64,000 nucleotides of DNA from Piliocolobus tephrosceles (Eukaryota; Chordata; Mammalia; Primates; Cercopithecidae): contig NC_045437.1 in NCBI RefSeq assembly GCF_002776525.5, positions 134,273,399 through 134,337,398 on the forward strand, read 5' to 3'. The position numbers and the translations under genes were made by a program. A model generated the notes under the pieces. The model was not told the origin of the DNA, did no database searches, and worked only from the letters and a program-made list of their open reading frames with translations. Below are positions 24,229-32,393 of the stretch, piece after piece (position 1 is the first letter of the stretch; each line of letters begins with the position of its first letter).

Positions 24229-24703
24229 TGTTTGGACGAACGGAGGCAGGATGGTGCACTTCCGGGTTCTTCATCCCCCACCCCCAACTCTTCCCGCGCA
24301 CGCGAAAATGCAGCCGGCGCGTGACCCGGGAAGGTGCAGACCAACTGGGCATGCGCCAGGTGACGTCAATCCGAAGAGACCAAGATTTACCTGGTTGCAC
24401 CTGCAGAACGCCCCCCCGACACGCCTGTGCCCTGCCTATTGCCCTCCCACTCCTAGAAAAGCCACTTTTGGCCATTGAGCCGCGTGGTCTTCTCACGGCC
24501 CCACTCCTGTCGGGATGTCAGGACTGTGGGAAGTCCGTCCGAGAGCCCCACCGGGGGACTCTGCCGGCCTCCTTTGCCGGAGGCCGACAGACTTCTCCCC
24601 CACACCTTAGGTGACCAAAATAAACTTGCAGTTTTGCTCCTACCCTTTGCCTAGTCGCTGGTTCTTTTGTGCCCGCTCGGCTGGTCTTAGAAAAAACAAA
24701 TCA
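24229..24703 (+). repeat. 5' LTR of the class I provirus
   Basis: This LTR of 475 bp begins TGTTTGGACGAAC and ends AACAAATCA. It holds a perfect cyclic-AMP response element TGACGTCA (24361-24368), a polyadenylation signal AATAAA (24619-24624) and a C7 run (24411-24417). It is rich in CpG. No clear TATA box is seen. Confidence 0.95.
24361..24368. promoter_or_regulatory. CRE (CREB/ATF) palindrome in the 5' LTR
   Basis: TGACGTCA, an exact match to the consensus, is kept in the 3' LTR at 27147-27154. Confidence 0.75.
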
Positions 24704-24705
24704 GT

Positions 24706-24723
24706 TGGTGCCGAAGACCCAGG
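24706..24723 (+). promoter_or_regulatory. Primer-binding site, tRNA-Phe-like
   Basis: Two bases after the LTR, TGGTGCCGAAGACCCAGG resembles the complement of the tRNA-Phe 3' end: ten matching bases (TGGTGCCGAA), then an extra G, then ACCC. The reading as Phe is established for the HERV-F/Fc group; the extra base is odd or decay. Confidence 0.7.
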
Positions 24724-24833
24724 AGGAGACCCCTCCTCAGGCCTCTAAGGATTGAGGAACCTCCTCCTGCTTCCACACCGCAGACGGACCAGGACCTGAG
24801 ACCTGCTTCCCTCACTCTCATAGCCTCTCTGGG

Positions 24834-24840
24834 GTAAGTG
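24834..24840 (+). promoter_or_regulatory. Likely retroviral splice donor in the leader
   Basis: CTGGG|GTAAGTG matches the donor consensus and lies between the primer site and gag, where the subgenomic env donor is expected. Confidence 0.5.
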
Positions 24841-24860
24841 CCCTTGTCTCCTCTTTACCT

Positions 24861-25242
24861 CCCTCGGCCAGAAATCCTGTGCAGGTCCGAGGTCCATTTG
24901 GAGCCACCAAGTGGCTCGGGAGACCCCTTCAGGATGGAGATGTCCGCCTGAAGGTAATCTCCACTTTGGCTCCATGAGCCTCCAGTCTGTCTCTGCTGGT
25001 TCCAAAGGACGCTTTGAAGCCAGACAGAGATCCACTTCCATTTCCATTGTGTCCCTCGGCCAAAATCCTGCGCAGGTCCGAGGTCCATTTGGAGCCACCA
25101 TGTGGCTCGGAGACCTGTTCAGGACGGAGACGTCTGCCTGAAGGTAATCTCCACTTTGGCTTCAAGAACCTCCAGTCTGTCTCTGCTGGTTCCAAAGGAC
25201 GCTTTGAAGCCAGGCAGAGATCCACTTCCATTTCCATTGTGT
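24861..25242 (+). repeat. Tandem duplication of the proviral leader
   Basis: Two head-to-tail units of about 192 bp (24861-25052) and 190 bp (25053-25242) both start CCCTCGGCC and both end TCCATTTCCATTGTGT. They differ at roughly ten positions. Each carries an AAG|GTAATC donor-like word. The unit lies between the splice donor and gag. Confidence 0.92.
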
Positions 25243-25268
25243 CCATTGTGTAAGTAAAGAGGAAACAA

Positions 25269-26420
25269 ATGGGAAACCCCCAGTCCAAATTTCCAAAGAG
25301 CACCCCCTTAGGGTGCCTCCTAGCCAATTTAAAAACCTTACAGCTTGAACAAGACCTTAGGAGGAAGTGGTTAATTTTCCTTTCCACTGTGGCATGATCG
25401 ACCTCAGCAATTTCTGCCAGCGGCTAGGCAAGTGGTCCGAAATTAATTTACATACTAGGCTTTTGGGCCTTAGGCTCTCGTCCCTATACTCCTTGTCTCC
25501 CCGCTCTCCCCACTCCCTCCCTTCCTGCCCAGACTCCTCCTCCTCCCCCCATCCAGACTCCTCCTTCCTCCTCATCTACTAGTAATCCACTCGGTCCCGT
25601 GCCTCCTTCGGGGCCCCCAACTGGCTGTCTTGAGTCCCCTATCTCTGCCCACATCCTCCTACAGTGTTAGCACCTTTGCTAGAGGTAGCTGGGGTGGAAG
25701 GGGGTAGTCAGAGTACATGTCCCTTTTTCATTGGCCGATCTTTCCAAAATTGAGAAGCGTTTAGGTGATTTCTCAGCTAATCCTACCATATACATAAAGG
25801 AATTTAGACACCTTTGTCAGGCCTATGACTTAACTTGGCATGACCTCCAGGTTATCCTAACCTCTGCCCTAAACTGACTGAGGTTCTAACCCAATATACC
25901 CGGTTAGATCCGGCCTCCCCCACAGGGGCCACCATTTTGGCGTCTTATTTCATTTCTCAATCAGCTCCTGACATTCGCAAAAAACTTCAAAAGGTAGAGG
26001 ATGGTCCTCAGACACCAATACAAGACCTAGTTAAATTAGCCTTTAAGGTCTATAGCTCTAGAGAGGAGACGGCTGAGTTACAGCTCCTAGCAGCGCCTTT
26101 ACAGCCCAGTCGTAACCCCAGGCCAGAGAGCACATACTCCGCAGACTCTAAGGCTACAAAAGGAGCCTGCCTACTATAAATGCGGCAAGGCAGGACACTA
26201 TGCCAACAGGTGTCCGCAAGGTCCCCAAGCCCCAACGCAGCCTTGCTATAAGTGCAAGGCATCAGGACATTAGGCCAGTGAATGTCCTAACCCTCGTCCA
26301 CCAGCAACCCCCTGCCCTGCTTGCCAGCAGGGAGGAAACTGGAAGTCTGATTGCCCCACCCTGAGAACAGGTGCCGCGCCTCCACGTGACCCCCTTTCCC
26401 AGGATCCTGGGAGCTCCTTC
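25269..26420 (+). pseudogene. Retroviral gag remnant (matrix start, capsid, nucleocapsid)
   Basis: Gag starts at ATG 25269 with MGNPQSK, a myristoylation-type N-terminus of the gamma-like retroviruses, and stops at a TGA (25395-25397). Frameshifts follow. A capsid stretch with SLADLSKIEKRLGDFS lies near 25728-25800, and the later capsid with SAPDIRKKLQKVE begins near 25967. Nucleocapsid knuckles follow: the first (26172-26213) has Tyr in place of its first Cys; the second (26244-26285) is CYKC...H then a TAG then ...C; the third (26313-26354) is CPAC with Asn in place of His. It is dead through several stops and frameshifts. Confidence 0.88.
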
Positions 26421-26469
26421 CAGCTCCTATATCTGGACGATGACAACTGAAGGTGCCGAGACTCGGGGA

Positions 26470-26709
26470 CCCCCATCACCCTCGCCGAGCCGCGGGTAAC
26501 TCTCCTAGTAGTGGGTAAGACAATTAATTTTTTTAATCGACAGCGAGGCTACCTATTCTGTTTTGCCGTCCTTCTCTGGACCTAGCCTTCCATCCAATAT
26601 CTCTGTAGTAGGAGTAAGTGGAAAGCCATCCACTCCACGAAAAACTCCAATCCTTAATTGCTGCCTGGCCAACAAGTACTTTGCGCACTCATTCCTCATT
26701 CCCAACTAA
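26470..26709 (+). pseudogene. Retroviral protease fragment
   Basis: After gag the frame reads TLLVVGKTINF, shifts at the T run near 26527-26534, and continues as a protease-like stretch ending in TAA at 26707-26709. At 26539-26550 the expected catalytic DTGA is DSEA, so the active site is lost. VVGVSGKPSTP follows, the flap region of gamma-like proteases. No reverse transcriptase, RNase H or integrase sequence was found after it. Confidence 0.75.
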
Positions 26710-26782
26710 AAAGGGCCCCTACCGAAAGCAATCAGTGGAAATCAGTTCAACTTTCCCCCACTCACCTCAAACTTACTAAATT

Positions 26783-26968
26783 TTCTTAACTATCTCATAC
26801 TCCCCAACCTTGCCAGGACCTTCCTTCTGGGTTTTGCCCATATTCCAACAAATGCTTCCATTCCTCATTCCCATACTAATACTGTGCCTTATTTTATTTT
26901 TCATCCGTGCGTCCAAATACCAACCATGGGCCCTGACCTTAATGACGCCCCTTAACAGCAGGAAGTAG
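26783..26968 (+). pseudogene. Env transmembrane C-terminal remnant
   Basis: This open stretch ends in TAG at 26966-26968, 51 bp before the 3' LTR. It contains a long hydrophobic run (LIPILILCLILFFI), the membrane anchor of the envelope TM subunit, followed by a short basic/polar tail. The surface subunit, fusion peptide and immunosuppressive region are missing. The join to protease sequence lies between about 26710 and 26783. Confidence 0.75.
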
Positions 26969-27019
26969 CCAGACAGACCACGGCGCCCCTTTATCACTAT
27001 TATCAATAAAAGATTGGAC

Positions 27020-27522
27020 TGTTTGGACTAACGGAGGCAGGATGGTGCACTTCCGGGTTCTTCATCCCCACCCCCAACTCTTCCCGCACACGCGAAAATG
27101 CAGCTGGCAACCCGGGAAGGTGCAGACCAACTGGGCATGCGCCAGGTGACGTCAATCCGAAGAGACCAAGATTTACCTGGTCGCACCTGCGGAACGCCCC
27201 CCCCCCCCCCCCCCGACACGCCCGTGCCCTGCCTATTGCCCTCCCACTCCTAGAAAAGCCACTCTCGGCCAGTGAGCCACGCAGCCTTCTCACAGCCCCG
27301 CAGCCTTCTCGCAGTCCCACCGCTGTCGGGATGTCGGGACTGTGGGAAGTCCGTCCGAGAGCCCCACCGGGGGACTCTGCCGGCCTCCTTTGCCGGAGGC
27401 CAACAGACTTCTCCCCCACACCTTAGGTGACCAAAAATAAACTTGCAAGTTTTGCTCCTACACTTGCCTACCCGCTGGTTCTTTTGTGCCCGCTCTGGGC
27501 TGGTCTTAGAAAAAACAAATCA
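27020..27522 (+). repeat. 3' LTR of the class I provirus
   Basis: It is 503 bp, begins TGTTTGGACTAAC and ends AACAAATCA. Relative to the 5' LTR it has a C18 run (27197-27214) in place of C7, an internal 19-bp tandem duplication (27281-27299 and 27300-27318), a CRE at 27147-27154 and AATAAA at 27436-27441. No clear polypurine tract precedes it. Confidence 0.95.
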
Positions 27523-27527
27523 GTTGC

Positions 27528-27914
27528 AAGGTGAGGACCAGAAAAGAATATGTGAACTGAATGCCCTTGGGCAGGAAAAATAATCTCAAACATCTGATCG
27601 CAGATATAATGGTGCCATTTTCATATGGAAAGGATGCTATGTCTACCCCATCATGGCCACTTCTGTGGTTAGCTATCTTAATAGTAGTGGCAGATACTCT
27701 CAGCAAACCAGCTACTTGGTGTTGTATAAGGTCGGTGCTTTCTAAAACCCCATGGATGATTCCCACCAGAACCAGATAATGACAATAGGAGTCAAGCTAC
27801 TACAGCTCTTCTGTGGCTTGGGGACCAAGCTGTGTAATAAAATAATAATGAACATGACTCAAACACTTGAGATCAGAGAGTGACACACAGGGCCTAAAGG
27901 GAACATGGACAATA
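27528..27914. other. Intron right of the provirus
   Basis: Unique or very old sequence; nothing recognised. Confidence 0.45.
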
Positions 27915-28045
27915 TAAAATCCAAATCCTTATTTAACAGATGGTAAAACAAGGTTCAGGGAGGTGAAGTGACTTAATTAAGGTCACAGAGTAAGGCAGTA
28001 ACAAAACCAAAGTCAGCTAAACTGAAAACCAATGTTTCCCATAAA
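27915..28045 (-). repeat. MIR SINE fragment
   Basis: ACAGATGGTAAAACAAGGTTCAGGGAGG with AGGTCACAGAGTAAGGCAG is the reversed MIR core. Confidence 0.75.
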
Positions 28046-28204
28046 TTCCAGGTTTCTATCTTTTCCGCTTGAACTCCTGGTTTCACATTACTTTCACCAA
28101 CCATCTACACACAGATTTTTTGAGCAATACTTAGAGACAAATTGAAAAAAAAAAAATCACTTTTCTAACATAAAGAAAGCACACATAAATGACAAACACT
28201 TGTA

Positions 28205-28410
28205 TAATGGTACTATGTACTAGTCATTGTTCAATATGTATTTAATCCTCACAGACATATAATTAGTACCTGCCTCACAATCATTTCTATTTTACAGTTG
28301 AGCCAATGAGAAAGAGTGGTTAAGTAATCTACCCCAAATCTCTTTGCTTGTTAAAGGCATAGCAAGCATTTGAACCCAGAGTGTTTGGCTAGAAAATCAG
28401 TTCGTTCATT
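28205..28410 (-). repeat. MIR SINE
   Basis: TTTAATCCTCACAGACATATAATTAGTACC, TTTTACAGTTGAGCCAATGAGAAAG and TTTGAACCCAGAGTGTTTGGC follow the reversed MIR. Confidence 0.8.
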
Positions 28411-28974
28411 TCTTATATTCGATGCTTCTAGATAGATGTGAATAACTGATTATAACAATGTGATTACTAATGAAAACGATATTTTTGTGACTGTATTAGC
28501 TAGAAGTTCTCAATACGGGTATTAATTTTAAGACACATTATTGAATACCTATTGAGTGACTACTGTATTCCAGCCAGAGTGCAAGTTACTCTAAGTACAG
28601 TTGTGTCTCAGGTCATAAACCATGCTTGATATGTCTCTAAAACCTATACATTTTTACAGCATCACAAAAAGCAGTTACAACAAATTAGGCACATCCTTCT
28701 ATAGTGATTCAAGAGTTTCATAAAATTAGAATTGATCCAGTAGATTCTACCTTGACAATTATGTTTGGCAAGAATCTTTAGCTATTACCTGTCCTCTCAA
28801 ATGCTTGCAATGAAACCTGTCGTCTGAAAGGAAATGCTCATCTCATTTTTGGTCATTTTATGTTTTTTTTTTTTTAATCAAAGTTTCTGGAAACAAGCAT
28901 GATAAAATAGCTAAACAGTATGCATTTTTCTAAGCACTTTGCATGCTTTCATGTAGATACGTATATACATATGT
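28411..28974. other. Mostly unique intron
   Basis: An L2-like scrap is possible at 28540-28610; a T14 run lies at 28863-28877. Nothing else is named. Confidence 0.4.
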
Positions 28975-29225
28975 ATGTCTATTGAGGTATAGTTTACTTC
29001 TAGTAAAATAAACAGATCTTAGCTACATAACCCAATGAGTTTTACAAATCTGAACATCTTTGGGAATAATATTCAAACAGGAGACGGAACGTTTCTATCA
29101 CCCGAGAAAATTCCTTTGTTCCTCCTCTTAATCAATTCCCATCCCCAGAGGCGGTGATTGTTCTGATTTCTATCACATTTAATGTTTTCAGTCTTAGCTA
29201 TAATCCGATGAAGTGGTTCTAACTT
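28975..29225 (-). repeat. Old L1 (L1M) 3' UTR fragment
   Basis: TATTGAGGTATAGTTTACTTC, TTTCTATCACCCGAGAAAATTCC and AATTCCCATCCCCAGAGGCGGTGATTG follow the reversed 3' UTR of old L1M elements. Confidence 0.55.
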
Positions 29226-30919
29226 TGAGGCCTGGATTCTCGGCCACCATACTGTCCTCCTGCAACTCTGCCCAACAGAGACTTAGACCATCTCAATAAT
29301 GTTCTCTGTGAGAATGAAGCCACGACTTAATTATGCCCTACCTTCTCTCCCATGCATCTAGAATATGCACCACCCTTGAGAGAACAGAGAACATGGTCAC
29401 TCAAATCACTGTCTACTTTCTTTGGATCAGTTGAGAAACTCTATTTAGAAAAATAGAGCAGACAAGTGTAAACATGTACAGGTCAGATGGTGGGGTCAAT
29501 GAATGAGGTGGGCATATGCCCTCTCAGAACAGGAGCTGACCACAGCCCACCAGCCACTGTGTCCAAGAAATTACACAGGGAATGCCTATCATCTTCAGCT
29601 TTTTCTAGAAGATTGACATCATGATATCTTAGCATGTTTAAATGTTTGGTAACTAAGTCAATTAAAACAAACAAACAAACAAAAAAACACTTGGTGAGTC
29701 AAAATGTACCCACAGTCCAAGTCTTTGGGTTGCTGGCTTATGACCTGCTGTTTGGATCAGCAGCCTGGAAACATCCGAGATGGGAGGTGGGGACACAAAC
29801 TTTTGAAGGTCTCAGCCAATGTTAGGAGTTAATCTTTCTCATTACCTGGTAAAAATTATGCTGTCCAGACACTGGCCTATTATCAATATTCCTGACCCCC
29901 GAGGGAAGCAGATAAGTACTGGTAAGCACACACTGAACAAATAACAAAGAGAGAAGAAACTTGCGAGGGTGAATGGAACCCAATAAAGAAATAGAGGGAA
30001 GGGGCTAGAAAGATTATAGAACACGAGAGAGAAGAGAAGTCAACCATAGGTAACAATAGGAATGAAAGGAACACAGTGTGGCTCTGTTCCCCGCTGTCCT
30101 TACCCTGGAGCAATCTTTTTTCATTGAATACGCAGTGCCAATACCACAACCCCAATAAGGGTTAGTACAGGATTTTGTCGAATGATTCATTTAGAGAGAG
30201 GAGCTTACCCTGATATTTATTTACTCTGAACTCAAAGAATAGTTTCAGTGGCTGAATACGTCAACTCCAGCAAGTAACAGCAGGGTTTCCAGGCATTAAC
30301 AATATATTATTTGGAAGTCAAGGTGCTCACAAGACAGTTTGATCCTATCATACTGGCAAGGAAAAGTGGTCTGAGCAAGGAGGGAGTTTCTAATCCCTGG
30401 CAATATAGTTTTTATCAGGGAATTGTGCTTGCTCTAATAGGTGCCATTGCTTTATCAGTGAAAAAGAAGAATAAAGTGATTGCATCCATATCCTCCTACA
30501 CATCCTGAGCTCCATTAATACAACCTCCAACAAAGCTTTCTGAGCAAACCAATCTCACAGGATTTATACACTAAGTGAACCATGGTGACATGCTCCTCCC
30601 TAGTCCTACAGACCTGTCTGAGAGGCAGGTCAGAGGCTACAGCTTACACGGTTTCCTTTATATAAGGCAGTTCACACTCTGCAACAGGAATTTGAAACAA
30701 TAATGAAGACCTTTCTGTGTGGCAAGAAAAGTGAAACAAAGGGAAATGTGGAATTTCTAGAGAAATTTGGGCAACATAGGAAAAGTAACCCAGACAATTC
30801 AGAGTAAAACATCCTCTCCTTTGTTGATTGTCTGAACTCTTCATTTTTACCTCGATCTACCTTTTTCACTCTTTGTCGATTTGCCTGGTGCTATCTCAGT
30901 TCATCTTAACTATATGTAT
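29226..30919. other. Unique intron, nothing recognised
   Basis: Contains a short (AAAC)n stretch at 29667-29687. No exon or named repeat. Confidence 0.4.
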
Positions 30920-31140
30920 TAATATATTTGACATATTTAAGTGCTTACTGTGTGCAAAGGACAATGCTAAGTGCATTATCTGTACAATCTCACAACACAC
31001 TATGAGGCAGATACTATTGTCATGTCTATTTTAGACATTAGGAAATCGGGACACATTTTGGAGATGATGTAACTTGCCTACAGCCACACAGCCAGGACCC
31101 CAGTCTGCGTTTGAGGCAGACTCTGAGCTCAGTTCACAAT
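30920..31140 (-). repeat. MIR SINE
   Basis: TTTAAGTGCTTACTGTGTGCAAAGGACAATGCTAAG, CACAACACACTATGAGGCAG and CTACAGCCACACAGCCAGG are typical of reversed MIR. Confidence 0.88.
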
Positions 31141-31639
31141 ATAACCACTTTTCTTCCACAGCAAGATGATACCCCCTTCCATTTTTTTCTTTCCTGCTGT
31201 GCTTCCTCTCCCTACAATCACCCTCTTCCTTTTTTGGTTAACAGATGTGTGAAGTCCTCACCATGGATATGCATTGTTCAGATGACTAAGTTGAGTTCAA
31301 TGAGCCATAGTTTTTGTCAGGAGAAGGCTCACTGAAATATGTTCAGAGAAGAGTAAAGAAAGAGAGCAGCAAAAGTTGAAGAAATGAGTGAAATGACTCA
31401 AGATGCCCACCCTTAAGGGAGACAGACTGAGAGTTATTCTTAAAGAAAAGGAAGAGCCTCAGAATTACAAAAATCATAGGTTGTGAAAACAGAAAATAAT
31501 TCAGAGGTATCAGATCATCTTACAGATGGGAAACCTGAGATCTGAAGATGAATGGAGCCAAACCTGAGCTAAGATTTCTGACGACCTCTACCTTTCCTCC
31601 CTTCTCAACCCCCAGTACCAGCACGTTCCTCAGACGTGG
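31141..31639. other. Unique intron, nothing recognised
   Basis: No exon or named repeat seen. Confidence 0.4.
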
Positions 31640-31895
31640 CTTAGGAAACTATCCAAGATGCTTGAAACCAGAAGTGTTTCTGACTTCAGATTTTTTTGGA
31701 TTTTGGAATATTTGCATTATACTTACCATTGAACATTCCAAAACTGAAAATTCAAAATCTGAAATGTTCCAATAAAGAATTCCTTTGAGTACCGTGTCAG
31801 TGCTCAAACAATTTCAAATTTTGGAACATTTCAGAGTTCAGATTTTTGGATTTGGGAATCTCAACACATATACAATCAACAATGTAGTATGTGCC
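31640..31895. mobile_element. Tigger/MER44-like DNA transposon remnant
   Basis: The two ends form an inverted pair built of GATTTTTTTGGATTTTGGAATATT and GAACATTTCAGAGTTCAGATTTTTGGATTTGG. This fits a pogo/Tigger-derived element; the exact family is from memory. Confidence 0.5.
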
Positions 31896-31901
31896 CTTGG
31901 A

Positions 31902-32192
31902 GTTTTTTTTGAGATGGAATCTTGCTCTGTCACTCAGGCTGGAGTGCAGTGGCGCCATCTTGGCTCACTGCAAGCTCTGCCTCCCGGGTTCAAGCCTTAC
32001 TCCTGCCTCAGCCTCTCGAGTAGCTGGGACTACAGGTGCCCGCCACCATGCCCGGCTAATTTTTGGTATTTTTAGTATAAATGGGGTTTCACCATGTTAG
32101 CCAGGATGGTCTCGATCTCCTGACCTCGTGATCCACCCACCTCGGCCTCCCAAAGTTCTCGGATTACAGGCATGAGTCACTGTGCCTGGCCT
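31902..32192 (-). mobile_element. AluY, full length, next to SGCD exon 2
   Basis: In reverse it runs from a T8 run, GAGATGGAATCTTGCTCTGTC through GATCTCCTGACCTCGTGATCC to GGCATGAGTCACTGTGCCTGGCC. It lies in the same sense as SGCD, 156 bp beyond the exon 2 donor. Confidence 0.93.
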
Positions 32193-32347
32193 GGAGATTT
32201 TTTAAAATAAAAAATTAAAATTAAAGACATGTCTTCATCAGGATAAGGCATATATCACACTTTGTTCTCTCTTTCAAAAGTTTATGTTAATAATAAAATG
32301 ACCATGGGCAGGGCCTTGAACAAGCTTTGCTCCCGGGAATTACTCAC

Positions 32348-32393
32348 CATCTCCACCTGGTCCCTTCACTCAACACTCCCGGCAGTAATGTCT
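32348..32393 (-). CDS. SGCD: SGCD exon 2: end of 5' UTR plus initiator ATG
   Basis: Read on the minus strand, this 46-bp exon is bounded by a good acceptor (TTTGTTCCTTGCAG) and a strong donor (GTGAGT). The last three bases (32350-32348) are ATG; the other 43 are 5' UTR. Joined to exon 3, which itself starts with ATG, it gives a protein starting MMPQEQ. As I recall, that is the 290-residue isoform, whereas the 289-residue form starts at the exon 3 ATG. The call rests on the splice signals, the exact frame junction and the recalled isoform start. It is far too short to show as an open reading frame. An AluY lies 156 bp past its donor. The exon could be skipped without loss of the reading frame, because exon 3 supplies its own start codon. 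Confidence 0.85.

Larger units (their letters stand above)
24229..27522 (+). mobile_element. Class I (gamma-like) endogenous retrovirus, internally deleted
   Basis: Two LTRs enclose 2.3 kb of interior and are flanked by a perfect 5-bp target duplication GTTGC (24224-24228, 27523-27527). The order is LTR, primer site, leader, gag remnant, protease start, a large deletion, the last part of env, LTR. A tRNA-Phe-like primer site and a zinc-knuckle nucleocapsid ending in a CPxC type knuckle fit the HERV-H/HERV-F (ERV-Fc-like) group. It is antisense to SGCD. All genes are broken. A hand count gives about 22 substitutions in about 460 aligned LTR bases (near 5%), so the insertion probably followed the ape/Old World monkey split. 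Confidence 0.93.
14400..32347 (-). other. SGCD: SGCD intron between exon 2 and exon 3
   Basis: This intron of about 17.9 kb has a GTGAGT donor at 32347-32342 and a TTTCAG acceptor next to 14400, both on the minus strand. It carries the class I provirus, a MER5A split by an Alu, a short L1, L2 and MIR remnants and an AluY close to the donor. The provirus lies antisense to the gene, the orientation usually tolerated for retroviral insertions in introns. No further exon was recognised inside it. Confidence 0.85.

Noticed and set aside
24083..24614. Open frames over the 5' LTR
   Set aside because: They cross from host DNA into LTR; G+C-rich LTRs lack stops by composition.
24745..25387. Open frames with internal repeats on the minus strand of the leader
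   Set aside because: They reflect the tandem duplication of the non-coding leader.
29667..29687. Regular short repeats as a CRISPR array
   Set aside because: They are simple (AAAC)n units without spacers, in a primate genome.
31235..31270. Second ATG|GTGAGG donor-like site on the minus strand
   Set aside because: No acceptor with a good pyrimidine tract lies close upstream, and the 32348-32393 exon fits much better.
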